NCBI RefSeq assembly: GCF_034313845.1
Contig: NZ_JAVIWN010000003.1
DNA length: 64,000 nucleotides
Strand: one strand, 5' to 3'
From: Actimicrobium sp034313845
GTDB taxonomy: Bacteria > Pseudomonadota > Gammaproteobacteria > Burkholderiales > Burkholderiaceae_D
Position numbers and translations under genes: made by a program. Shown here piece by piece: positions 16,485 through 23,821 of the stretch (position 1 is its first letter; each line of letters opens with the position of its first letter). The notes below the pieces were generated by a model. The model worked only from the letters and a program-made list of their open reading frames with translations, made no database searches and had not been told where the DNA came from.

Positions 16485-16751
16485 ATGCGCCCCTCCGCTC
16501 CTTTTTCAACACTTCTTTCATCCTTGCATGCCGGGCAGTCTGCTGTCATTTCCGGACTGGATGCCCAAAGCGAGCTGTATCTGCGCTTGACTGCGATGGG
16601 CCTGCGCATCGGCAAACAAGTCCAGTTACTCCGATCGGCGGCTTTTTCGGGACCATTGCATGTCCGTGTCGGTACGACCGATATCATGCTCAGGAAAAGC
16701 GAAGCAGCGCGGGTGCAGGTCGTGCCAGTCGACAGCGTGGCCGGCGCATGA
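16485..16751 (+). CDS. feoA: Ferrous iron transport protein A
   Basis: FeoA is a small SH3-like cytoplasmic protein needed for FeoB-dependent Fe2+ uptake. The 88-residue product contains SELYLRLTAMGLRIGKQVQL (about 29-48) and HVRVGTTDIMLRKSEAARV, the usual FeoA core. It overlaps feoB by four bases (ATGA), so the two are translationally coupled. A Fur-box-like sequence lies just upstream. Start ATG 16485 gives normal length. Confidence 0.9.
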   Translation: MRPSAPFSTLLSSLHAGQSAVISGLDAQSELYLRLTAMGLRIGKQVQLLRSAAFSGPLHVRVGTTDIMLRKSEAARVQVVPVDSVAGA

Positions 16752-18535
16752 AGCGTATTGCGCTGCTGGGTATGCCTAACGCCGGTAAATCTACTTTTTT
16801 CAATCGATTGACCGGTGCTTCGGCGCGAGTCGGAAACTGGCCCGGCGTGACGGTTGACTTGCTGGGCGCAAAGGTCCTGATTGGCGCAAGCATGGTCGAA
16901 GCGATCGACTTGCCCGGGATTTATGACCTTCAAGGGTTTTCCGAGGACGAGGAGGTGGTGCGCCGTTTCCTGTCCTTGAATCCGGTTGATCTGGCGCTAG
17001 TGATTATTAACACTGCGCAAATCGAACGTCAGCTTAGTCTCGTGCTGCAACTGAAACATCTCGGCGTGCCGATGGTGGTGTTGCTGAACATGTCGGACGA
17101 AGCAAAAAAACTCGGCATCACGATTGATGCGCCGCAGCTGTCGAATCTGCTTGATTGTCCAGTCGCACTTATTTCGGCCAAATACGGCAATGGATACCAG
17201 AGTGCCTACCAGCTCATCCAGAAAGAGCTCAACGGAAGTCGCCCTCCGGTCATTGTCAATCTTGCCAGCCCGCCTTTAGCCGAACCCGCGCTCGAGGCAG
17301 CGATGGCGCAGGTGATGAACACTTCGGTACAGATTCCCGCCCACGCATCGGATCAATTGACCCAGCGCATGGACCGTGTATTGCTGCACCCTGTAGCGGG
17401 ATTACCCATTTTTTTCTTCATCATGTTTTTGCTATTCCAAGGAATTTTTATTCTTGGCAAGCCGATCCAGGATGGTCTTGCATGGTTATTCCAGTTGATA
17501 CGGACCTCGGCACTGGAACCATTGATGTCGGTTTTGCCTGCGCCGGTGACAGGCTTGTTGCTAGACGGAATCTACAATGGCGTTGGCACTGTCGCCAGTT
17601 TTGTCCCGTTGATTGTTTTATTTTTCCTGTTCATGGCGCTGGTCGAAGATAGCGGCTATCTGTCGCGTGCCGCGTTTTTGATGGATGCGCTCATGGCCAA
17701 GATGGGACTTGATGGTCGCAGTTTCGTGATGGTATTGATGGGTTTCGGTTGTAATGTTCCCGCGCTGATGGGCACGCGCGTCATGCGTTCCCGGCCACTG
17801 CGCTTGTTGACGATGCTGGTTATTCCGTTTTCGCTGTGCTCTGCACGTTTGCAAGTGTTCGTGTTTTTCATCGCTGCGCTGTTTACTCCCAGGCAGGCAC
17901 CACTAGTGCTGTTCAGTTTGTACATGATGAGTTTTGCCACCACGTTGCTCAGTGCGTTGCTATTCAAATCCAAGTTTGCCAACAGTGAGCCGTTTATCCT
18001 CGAAATGCCGCCCTATCGCTTTCCAACCTGGCGCCAGATGGCATTGCGTGGCCTGCAAGAAGTCCATCACTTTATGCATCGCGCGACGAAGTTCATCATC
18101 ATCGGCGTCGTACTGGTTTATGTATTGACGAATTTTCCTACCAATGTGGCACCTGCAAGCAGCGGCACGATTGCTGGTTGGCTCGGTTCAAGCCTGGCAC
18201 CTATCCTGGATCCGATCGGCATCAACATGCAACTCGCGATTGCGTTGATTTTCGGTTTTGTTGCCAAGGAAATCGTGATCGGTTCGTTAGCCGTGATTTA
18301 CGGGTTGGATGGCAGTGCGCTGGTCTCGACGATGGCGAATCAGATTGACTGGGTGCAGGCCTACAGTTTTATGCTGTTCACGCTCATCTACACCCCATGC
18401 TTGTCGACGATCGCGACCATACGCTCCGAGTCACGCAGCAGGTCTTTTACCCTGCTTGCACTAGTCTGGCCACTGACATTAGCCTGGGTCGTCAGCTTCG
18501 TGTTCTATCGTTCGGCCCGGGCCTTCGGCTACTAA
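16748..18535 (+). CDS. feoB: Ferrous iron transporter FeoB (short form)
   Basis: FeoB is the inner-membrane Fe2+ transporter with an N-terminal G protein. The 595-residue product has G1 GMPNAGKST (8-16), G2 around NWPGVTV, G3 DLPGIYDL and G4 LLNMSD, then a helical GDI-like region to about 250. The transmembrane part carries two Gate motifs (LVEDSGYLSRAAFLMDAL with GFGCNVPALMGTR, and GFVAKEIVIGSLAVIYG with IYTPCLSTIATI). It is shorter than E. coli FeoB (773) but both Gates and the C-terminal helices are present, so it looks complete. No feoC follows. Confidence 0.93.
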   Translation: MKRIALLGMPNAGKSTFFNRLTGASARVGNWPGVTVDLLGAKVLIGASMVEAIDLPGIYDLQGFSEDEEVVRRFLSLNPVDLALVIINTAQIERQLSLVLQLKHLGVPMVVLLNMSDEAKKLGITIDAPQLSNLLDCPVALISAKYGNGYQSAYQLIQKELNGSRPPVIVNLASPPLAEPALEAAMAQVMNTSVQIPAHASDQLTQRMDRVLLHPVAGLPIFFFIMFLLFQGIFILGKPIQDGLAWLFQLIRTSALEPLMSVLPAPVTGLLLDGIYNGVGTVASFVPLIVLFFLFMALVEDSGYLSRAAFLMDALMAKMGLDGRSFVMVLMGFGCNVPALMGTRVMRSRPLRLLTMLVIPFSLCSARLQVFVFFIAALFTPRQAPLVLFSLYMMSFATTLLSALLFKSKFANSEPFILEMPPYRFPTWRQMALRGLQEVHHFMHRATKFIIIGVVLVYVLTNFPTNVAPASSGTIAGWLGSSLAPILDPIGINMQLAIALIFGFVAKEIVIGSLAVIYGLDGSALVSTMANQIDWVQAYSFMLFTLIYTPCLSTIATIRSESRSRSFTLLALVWPLTLAWVVSFVFYRSARAFGY

Positions 18536-18541
18536 ATAAAG

Positions 18542-19114
18542 TCAGAGCGAGGTGGCTGAACGCGCTGCCTGCTCATATAACCCTGACAGGATGCGCAGGA
18601 AGCGTGCGAGTTCGCTTAACTCAAAGCTTTCGGTGCCGTCGCCGCTCAGGCCGGATACGAGTACCTGTTCGCGGATTTCGAAGTAGCGCTTGCAAACATC
18701 CTGACCCGCCTCGTTGGTCGAATAAAGCACCTCTTTGCCGCGTTTCTCGGTTTTCACCAAGCCGAGCGCTTGTAATTTCTTCAGCGAATAGTTGACCACG
18801 TGCGTGTCCTCGATGTTAAGAATGAACGCAATGTCGGCAAGTTTTTTTTCACGTGCGCGATGATTGATGTGGTGTAACACGAGCACATCGGTAATCGTCA
18901 TGTCCTTCATGCCGACAGCTGAAATGCACCGCACCGCCCAGCGGTTGAATGCATTGCTCGCAATAATCAGGCCGAACTCGAATTCGCTCAATTCAGCACT
19001 GCGCCCGGAGGCGAGGTGTGAGGACGATACGATAGGCATTTTCGCTTGGCGCGCAGGTCCCGGAGGGGTAGATGGCGAGTCGCCAGGTTTCTGTTTCAAG
19101 ATTTCTTTGGTCAT
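18542..19114 (-). CDS. Winged-helix MarR-like transcription regulator
   Basis: The 190-residue protein has a disordered N-terminus (1-40) and a MarR-like winged helix (about 70-150), with MTITDVLVLHHINHRAREKK, LADIAFILNIEDTHVVNYSL as the recognition HTH and ALGLVKTEKRGKEVLYSTNE as the wing. The C-terminal helices (about 150-185) are a likely dimer part. The ligand is unknown. It converges with feoB, whose stop is seven bases away, and diverges from the Cache-domain gene. The spacer between them holds two palindromes. Confidence 0.75.
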   Translation of the reverse strand: MTKEILKQKPGDSPSTPPGPARQAKMPIVSSSHLASGRSAELSEFEFGLIIASNAFNRWAVRCISAVGMKDMTITDVLVLHHINHRAREKKLADIAFILNIEDTHVVNYSLKKLQALGLVKTEKRGKEVLYSTNEAGQDVCKRYFEIREQVLVSGLSGDGTESFELSELARFLRILSGLYEQAARSATSL

Positions 19115-19448
19115 TGCAGTTCCGAATGGTTGTGTCGCACGATAAGAGTCTTTGCCAATATCTTACTTGCAAAATAATTTATTTTTAATGCATGAAAAAG
19201 TTAATTTTTCATTGAGAAATACGCCTATTTTTCAACTGAAAACAAGGCGATTTATTTGTGATTTCTCACTATGGGCGGCAATTGTATCCACTAATATTTT
19301 TCCCGCGAGTCGGTGTTCCGAACACTGGCTCCAGACATGGCGCTGCAGCGCCTGATTCGACCATCAGTCATGTCAGGAACGGCAAGCGGCATTTGGGGCA
19401 AGACCTGCGCCAAGCTTTCAAATCGAAAAATAACCTGAGGAACTACCC
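19115..19448. promoter_or_regulatory. AT-rich divergent spacer with two stacked inverted repeats
   Basis: This 334-base spacer between the MarR-like gene and the Cache gene holds no gene I can support. ATGAAAAA (19192-19199) pairs with TTTTTCAT (19205-19212). CGCCTATTTTTC (19222-19233) pairs with GAAAACAAGGCG (19238-19249) with two mismatches. Both could be operators for the adjacent regulator or mRNA hairpins. The remainder is unremarkable. Confidence 0.4.
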
Positions 19449-19916
19449 ATGAAATATTTGCTGAAAAGTCTTGTTTTAAGCGTATTCGCTTTATTAATGA
19501 CGGGTGCCGTTATTGCGGCAGAAAAAGGTTCGCGAGACGAAGCTGTTGCCTTGGTGAAGAAGGCGGCAGCTTACTTGAGGGAAAACGGAAAAGAGAAGGC
19601 ATTTGCCGAGTTCAACAAGCCCGACGGGCCGTTTGTTGATCGCGACCTGTATATTTTTGCGTACAGTGCCGGTGGTGACGGTACCAACCTGGCGCACGGT
19701 GCCAACCCCAAATTGATCGGCAAGAATCTGCTCGAATTACGCGACGCGGATGGCAAGCCGATTGTCAAAAATTTTATCGAAGTGGCAAATGGCAAGACAG
19801 GCAATGGGTGGGTTGATTACAAGTGGGCCAATCCGCTTACCAAGGCGGTCGAAGCCAAAACCAGCTACGTCGAAAAAGTGGGTGATGTAATCCTGGGTAG
19901 CGGGGTCTACAAGTAA
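19449..19916 (+). CDS. Periplasmic single Cache-domain protein
   Basis: The 155-residue protein has a signal peptide (MKYLLKSLVLSVFALLMTGA, cleavage after about residue 23) and one Cache_2-type sensor domain. The domain is marked by the helix AVALVKKAAAYLRENGKEKA and by DRDLYIFAYSAGGDGTNLAH and GWVDYKWANP. Such domains bind small ligands outside the cytoplasm. There is no transmembrane signalling part here, so it may be a soluble binding protein that works with a separate receptor. AGGA precedes ATG 19449. It diverges from the MarR-like regulator. Confidence 0.8.
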   Translation: MKYLLKSLVLSVFALLMTGAVIAAEKGSRDEAVALVKKAAAYLRENGKEKAFAEFNKPDGPFVDRDLYIFAYSAGGDGTNLAHGANPKLIGKNLLELRDADGKPIVKNFIEVANGKTGNGWVDYKWANPLTKAVEAKTSYVEKVGDVILGSGVYK

Positions 19917-19997
19917 CTGTTCACTCCACGGCATGGGGCCTGGTTCTGCCCCATGCCGTTGTCTCGTGCTGCTGTCTCGCGCCGTTGTTTCGTTGAA

Positions 19998-20504
19998 TTA
20001 CATTCGCCAGAAAGCAAACACCAGCAACGTAAAAAATGCGGCAACGATATCGTCCCACATCACGCCAAAGCCTCCCTTGAAGCGCCGCTCAAAGTAGTCG
20101 ATAGGCGGTGGTTTGACCATGTCAAAAAACCGAAAACAGACAAACGCCCAGCATTGGGTAGTGAAGTCCGCAGGGGCCAACAAAAGTAGCACGATCCAGA
20201 AAGCAATAATTTCGTCAATCACCATGCTGCCGTGATCAGCGACACCCAAGTCGCGTCCAGTTTTTGCACAAGCCCAGGTACCAATCAAAAATCCCGCCAC
20301 AATGACGATCGCCCAGTTCGCATTGGTAAAAAAATCGGGCCACCGCTGGCTCATCAGGTTAAACGTCAGCCAGCCAAACAGGGTGCCGCTGGTTCCGGGC
20401 AAGATGGGCGACAAGCCACTGCCGAGCCCTTGCGCAATGAGGTGAGCCGGATGCGCCAGCATGAATTGCCCGGTTGGTTTTTTGATAGGAGGGTGAGAGC
20501 TCAT
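19998..20504 (-). CDS. pgpA: Phosphatidylglycerophosphatase A
   Basis: PgpA removes phosphate from phosphatidylglycerophosphate to make phosphatidylglycerol at the inner membrane. The 168-residue product has the family blocks SPILPGTSGTLFGW (about 32-45), DHGSMVIDEIIAFW (about 90-103) with the metal-binding acidic residues, and FRFFDMVKPPPIDYFER. Four hydrophobic helices are visible. It overlaps thiL by four bases (ATGA), the usual betaproteobacterial thiL-pgpA order. Confidence 0.92.
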   Translation of the reverse strand: MSSHPPIKKPTGQFMLAHPAHLIAQGLGSGLSPILPGTSGTLFGWLTFNLMSQRWPDFFTNANWAIVIVAGFLIGTWACAKTGRDLGVADHGSMVIDEIIAFWIVLLLLAPADFTTQCWAFVCFRFFDMVKPPPIDYFERRFKGGFGVMWDDIVAAFFTLLVFAFWRM

Positions 20505-21466
20505 GGGGTGATGAAGTGATCGAATGAAGGATAGGTCAGGCGGAGATCGCTGCCGGAGTGGTCGGTCAGTCGCAGCCCCGGCAACGCATCAATGCAGCCG
20601 ACGCGGGTGACGAGCGTTTGTGTGCGGCACGCGGCATCAAGGACAGCCTGTCGATGGGCTTGTGGTGCGGTAAAACAAAGTTCGTAATCATCGCCTCCTG
20701 CCACGCAATATTCGCGTCGCAATGTCACCGGTTGCCTGGCCAGCGTCGGTCCGGCGGGCAGTGCATCGACGTCAATGGTGGCACCGACGCCCGAACGCGT
20801 CAGGATGTGTCCGAGATCCCCGCCAAATCCATCCGAGATATCGATGGCAGCATGCGCGACACCGACCAGGGCCATGCCGAGCTCGTTACGCGGGGTAGGC
20901 CGGTCCATGCGTGGTGCGCACTGTGCGAGCGCATTCTCATCGAGTGTGCGTTCGCCTAGTCGATAGGACAGTGCCAGGCGGGCATCACCGAGCGTACCGG
21001 AGACCCAGATGTCGTCGCCGGTGCGGGCGGCGCTGCGCAGTAGCGCGCCGGCCGCATCAAGTTCACCAAAGACGGTGATGCAGATGGTCCTCGGCCCTTT
21101 TGTCGTATCACCGCCGATCAGCGCACAGCCATGTTGATCCGCCAGCGCGAACAGGCCAGTGGAAAACCCTTGCAACCAGTCTTCGTCGATATCAGGTAGC
21201 GCCAGCGCAAGCGTGAAACCGACCGGCCTCGCGCCCATTGCCGCCAGGTCAGACAAATTCACTGCAAGGCATTTGTGCCCGAGTGCGATCGGGTCCGTGC
21301 CGGGTAGAAAGTGGCGTCCCTCTACCAGCATGTCCATCGAAATAGCCTGTTGCTGTTGTACGGGCCTGAGCAATGCGCAGTCGTCACCGACGCCGAGCAG
21401 CACGGAAGGAGGATGGCCGCGATCAGGGCGGGCGAAGTAGCGGGCGATTAAATCGAATTCAGACAT
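20501..21466 (-). CDS. thiL: Thiamine-monophosphate kinase
   Basis: ThiL phosphorylates thiamine phosphate to thiamine diphosphate. The 321-residue product starts MSEFDLIARYFARP and carries GVGDDCALL (about 25-33), SMDMLVEGRHF, AVNLSDLAAMGARP (about 70-83) and IDISDGFGGDLGHI (about 211-224), all part of the ATP/Mg site of the ThiL/PurM-like fold. ATG 21466 is chosen because homology begins there. A TACAAT on the minus strand ends only seven bases before the ATG, so a very short leader or leaderless mRNA is possible. Confidence 0.93.
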   Translation of the reverse strand: MSEFDLIARYFARPDRGHPPSVLLGVGDDCALLRPVQQQQAISMDMLVEGRHFLPGTDPIALGHKCLAVNLSDLAAMGARPVGFTLALALPDIDEDWLQGFSTGLFALADQHGCALIGGDTTKGPRTICITVFGELDAAGALLRSAARTGDDIWVSGTLGDARLALSYRLGERTLDENALAQCAPRMDRPTPRNELGMALVGVAHAAIDISDGFGGDLGHILTRSGVGATIDVDALPAGPTLARQPVTLRREYCVAGGDDYELCFTAPQAHRQAVLDAACRTQTLVTRVGCIDALPGLRLTDHSGSDLRLTYPSFDHFITP

Positions 21467-21472
21467 GCTCGT

Positions 21473-21510
21473 ATTGTACCCAACCAGCGTGGTGACGAAA
21501 CGCTGGTTGG
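21473..21510 (-). promoter_or_regulatory. thiL -10 element with an adjoining 10 bp inverted repeat
   Basis: On the minus strand TACAAT (21473-21478) precedes thiL. Just upstream is a perfect inverted repeat, CCAACCAGCG (21480-21489) and CGCTGGTTGG (21501-21510) with an 11-base spacer. The repeat covers the -35 zone, as an operator would. No TPP riboswitch signature was seen. Confidence 0.45.
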
Positions 21511-21655
21511 CATGACCATATCGTTTGCAATTCGCGACGTCGACGGTCTGCCAGAGTGGGCAAATATTGAGTCGTCTCAAACCTTATCTACAGATCAATT
21601 TTCAGTAAGAAGTTTTCACTAAGATCGACGACATTCAAAATTTTGACGTCGTCCT

Positions 21656-22249
21656 ATGCGCTATTTATGTGCCGGTGGTTTCACGCTGCTTGAAGTACTG
21701 ATCTCACTGCTAGTCCTCGCACTCGGTGTGCTTGGTGTGCTGGCACTGCTGTTCTCCTCGATGCGCGTCGCCCGACAAGTCGATGCCGAATCGGTCGCCC
21801 TGCATCTTGCTATCGATATTGCCGACCAGTTGCGCGGCCGCGCCAGTACCACGGTACTCGCGCAATTTGACTACGATGCTGCTTCATCAGCGCCAGTCCC
21901 GGCCGGATCATCGACACGTTGTTTTGGTCCATCCGGCACCTGTAATGCCAATCAGCTTGCCACCTTCCTGTCAGACGAGTGGCGAGCATGGATAACGGAG
22001 CGTTTGCCGGCAGGGCGGGTGCGTATTTGCCGTGATATGACGCCATGGCAGGCCGGTACCAAGACATGGCGATGGGAGTGCGATGCAGGAACGACAGTCA
22101 GTGCCCCGCTATGGATCAAGCTAGGCTGGCAAGCCCCTGCGACGCTTGCCGGCGACAACGGTATCAGTAACGGTATTAGTAACGGTATTAGCAACGGTAT
22201 TAGCAACGGTATTAGCAACGGACCGCAGCTGGTGTTGCATGTCGAGTAG
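21656..22249 (+). CDS. pilV: Type IV pilus minor pilin PilV
   Basis: PilV is a minor pilin that helps prime pilus assembly. The 197-residue prepilin has the type III signal CAGGFTLLEVL with cleavage at Gly8/Phe9 and Glu13 (Glu5 of the mature protein), followed by a hydrophobic helix to about 38. Near the C-terminus a run of five GISN units (about 168-187) is encoded by a 12 bp tandem repeat, which is unusual for PilV. It overlaps pilW. It is the first gene of the six-gene minor-pilin operon. Confidence 0.88.
   Translation: MRYLCAGGFTLLEVLISLLVLALGVLGVLALLFSSMRVARQVDAESVALHLAIDIADQLRGRASTTVLAQFDYDAASSAPVPAGSSTRCFGPSGTCNANQLATFLSDEWRAWITERLPAGRVRICRDMTPWQAGTKTWRWECDAGTTVSAPLWIKLGWQAPATLAGDNGISNGISNGISNGISNGISNGPQLVLHVE
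22157..22216 (+). repeat. Five tandem 12 bp repeats inside pilV
   Basis: Five near-identical copies of AACGGTATTAGC stand in tandem (third-position variants C/T in the Ser and Ile codons) and encode repeated Asn-Gly-Ile-Ser. A sixth partial copy, AACGGA, follows. The unit is a multiple of three, so copy-number changes would keep the frame. Confidence 0.95.
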
Positions 22250-23207
22250 TCACATGAAGATTGGCGTCCATCGAGGCCTGAGCCTGGTCGAATTGTTAAT
22301 TGGGCTGACCCTCGGCTTGTTCCTTGTCGCGGTTGCCGGGAGCGTATTTCAGGCCGCACGGCGCGCTTATGACCTTCAGGAGAGCACTGTCGAGTTATCT
22401 GAAACCGGCCGGTATGCGATTGACAGCATCACCCGGGCAGTGCGGTTGAGCGGGTCGTCCGATCTGGCCGGTCCGACAGTACTGGAACAGGGTAATGACG
22501 GGGCCGATTCCGCGATCAGCGGCCTTGATGCCCGCTCGCTCAAAGCAGGGACGCCGGGTATCGACCAGGCCTTGCCGAAGGCAGTCAACGGCAGCGATGT
22601 GCTGGCCCTGCGTTTTTCCGGTGCCAATGATGGGTCGGTCGTCGATTGTGCGGGTTTCAACGTCGCCATGCCGGCAACACCTTCACCCGGGCAGTTATCG
22701 GGGTGGAGCATTTTTTATGTTGCCAGGGACGCCTACGGAGAGCCTGAATTACATTGCAAATACCAAGGACATAGTCACTGGTCATCGGCAGCGATCGTTC
22801 GTGGTGTGGAATCGTTCCAGGTGTTGTACGGTGTCGGTCCGGATGCCGCCGCGATGCCGACGCGCTTTCTTACCGCATCGCAAATCGACAGTCTGGACCA
22901 GGGGCTGGTCGTCCACGGTGCCACGCCGGAGCAGCGTGCGCAGGACCTCAATCGCCAGACGCATTGGAAAAAAATCACCGATATCCGGGTTGCGTTACTT
23001 GTTCGTAGCCTGCGTGCCGTGCGTGCCGATACGCTGGACCGGACGTTCGATCTGTTCGGCTCCTCCTATGCGGCGCAACAGGCGCCCGGTGATTCTGGTA
23101 CGCACATTGTCGAGAGCGAACTGCCACTGAAAGAACGTAATCGGTTGCGCAAGCTGTTTACAACGACGATCCGCGTTCGCAACACCACCTTGGCGATGCC
23201 GCGATGA
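22239..23207 (+). CDS. pilW: Type IV pilus minor pilin PilW
   Basis: PilW is a large minor pilin of the priming complex. The 322-residue prepilin has HRGLSLVELLIGLTLGLFLV with cleavage at Gly13/Leu14 and Glu at mature position 5. Conserved PilW traits include DLQESTVELSETGRYAIDSI, the helix after the signal, and a long C-terminal beta domain. ATG 22239 or ATG 22254 could start it; both lack a good ribosome-binding site, and the overlap with pilV suggests coupling. It overlaps pilX by four bases. Confidence 0.85.
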   Translation: MSSSHMKIGVHRGLSLVELLIGLTLGLFLVAVAGSVFQAARRAYDLQESTVELSETGRYAIDSITRAVRLSGSSDLAGPTVLEQGNDGADSAISGLDARSLKAGTPGIDQALPKAVNGSDVLALRFSGANDGSVVDCAGFNVAMPATPSPGQLSGWSIFYVARDAYGEPELHCKYQGHSHWSSAAIVRGVESFQVLYGVGPDAAAMPTRFLTASQIDSLDQGLVVHGATPEQRAQDLNRQTHWKKITDIRVALLVRSLRAVRADTLDRTFDLFGSSYAAQQAPGDSGTHIVESELPLKERNRLRKLFTTTIRVRNTTLAMPR

Positions 23208-23821
23208 GTCGCCGTCAGAGTGGGATCACGCTGATCATCGTACTGGTCTGGCTGATGGCAGTTTCATTGCTGGCCATGTCAGCTTTGCAGATCGGTTTGC
23301 AGGACCAGAAGGCAGCACGCAGCTATCGCGACAGGGAGATCGCTTTTCAGGCTGCCGAGGCAGGCTTGCGGGATGCCGAACTCGATATCGAAGATTCGCC
23401 GGATACGCACTTGTCCCGCAGCGCTTTGTTTGCTGCCAATAGCAAGGCAGGCTTTCCGGATGAGGTGGGTAACGACTGTCAGCGCGGCGTCTCCAATCGT
23501 TATCAAGGCTTGTGCAGGCAATCTGCAGATGCCAGTGCGCCCAGCTGGTTACAGGTCGCTCAGCATGGGCGAGACGGCATTCACGACAGCGACGTGGCGG
23601 TGGCTTATGGTCGGTTTACCGGACGTTCGATGCAAACCGGTGTGGGCGCGCTGCCAGCCATGTTGCCTCGGTATCTCATTGAATTGATGCCTTACCGGCA
23701 GGCTGGATACAGTGCCGAGCGGCCCGAGTATTTTTACAGAATTACGGCGATCGGTTTTGGTGCTGACGTTTCCAGTGAGGTCGTGTTGCAGACCTTTTAC
23801 CGGAAGGGGAGCGCGCCATGA
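23204..23821 (+). CDS. pilX: Type IV pilus minor pilin PilX
   Basis: PilX is a minor pilin related to GspK. The 205-residue product has MSRRQSGITLIIVLVWLMAV with probable cleavage at Gly7/Ile8. The Glu normally at mature position 5 is replaced by Ile, as expected for PilX/GspK tips. QAAEAGLRDAELDIE (about 49-63) is the usual PilX helix. Four-base overlaps (ATGA) join it to pilW and pilY1. Confidence 0.85.
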   Translation: MSRRQSGITLIIVLVWLMAVSLLAMSALQIGLQDQKAARSYRDREIAFQAAEAGLRDAELDIEDSPDTHLSRSALFAANSKAGFPDEVGNDCQRGVSNRYQGLCRQSADASAPSWLQVAQHGRDGIHDSDVAVAYGRFTGRSMQTGVGALPAMLPRYLIELMPYRQAGYSAERPEYFYRITAIGFGADVSSEVVLQTFYRKGSAP

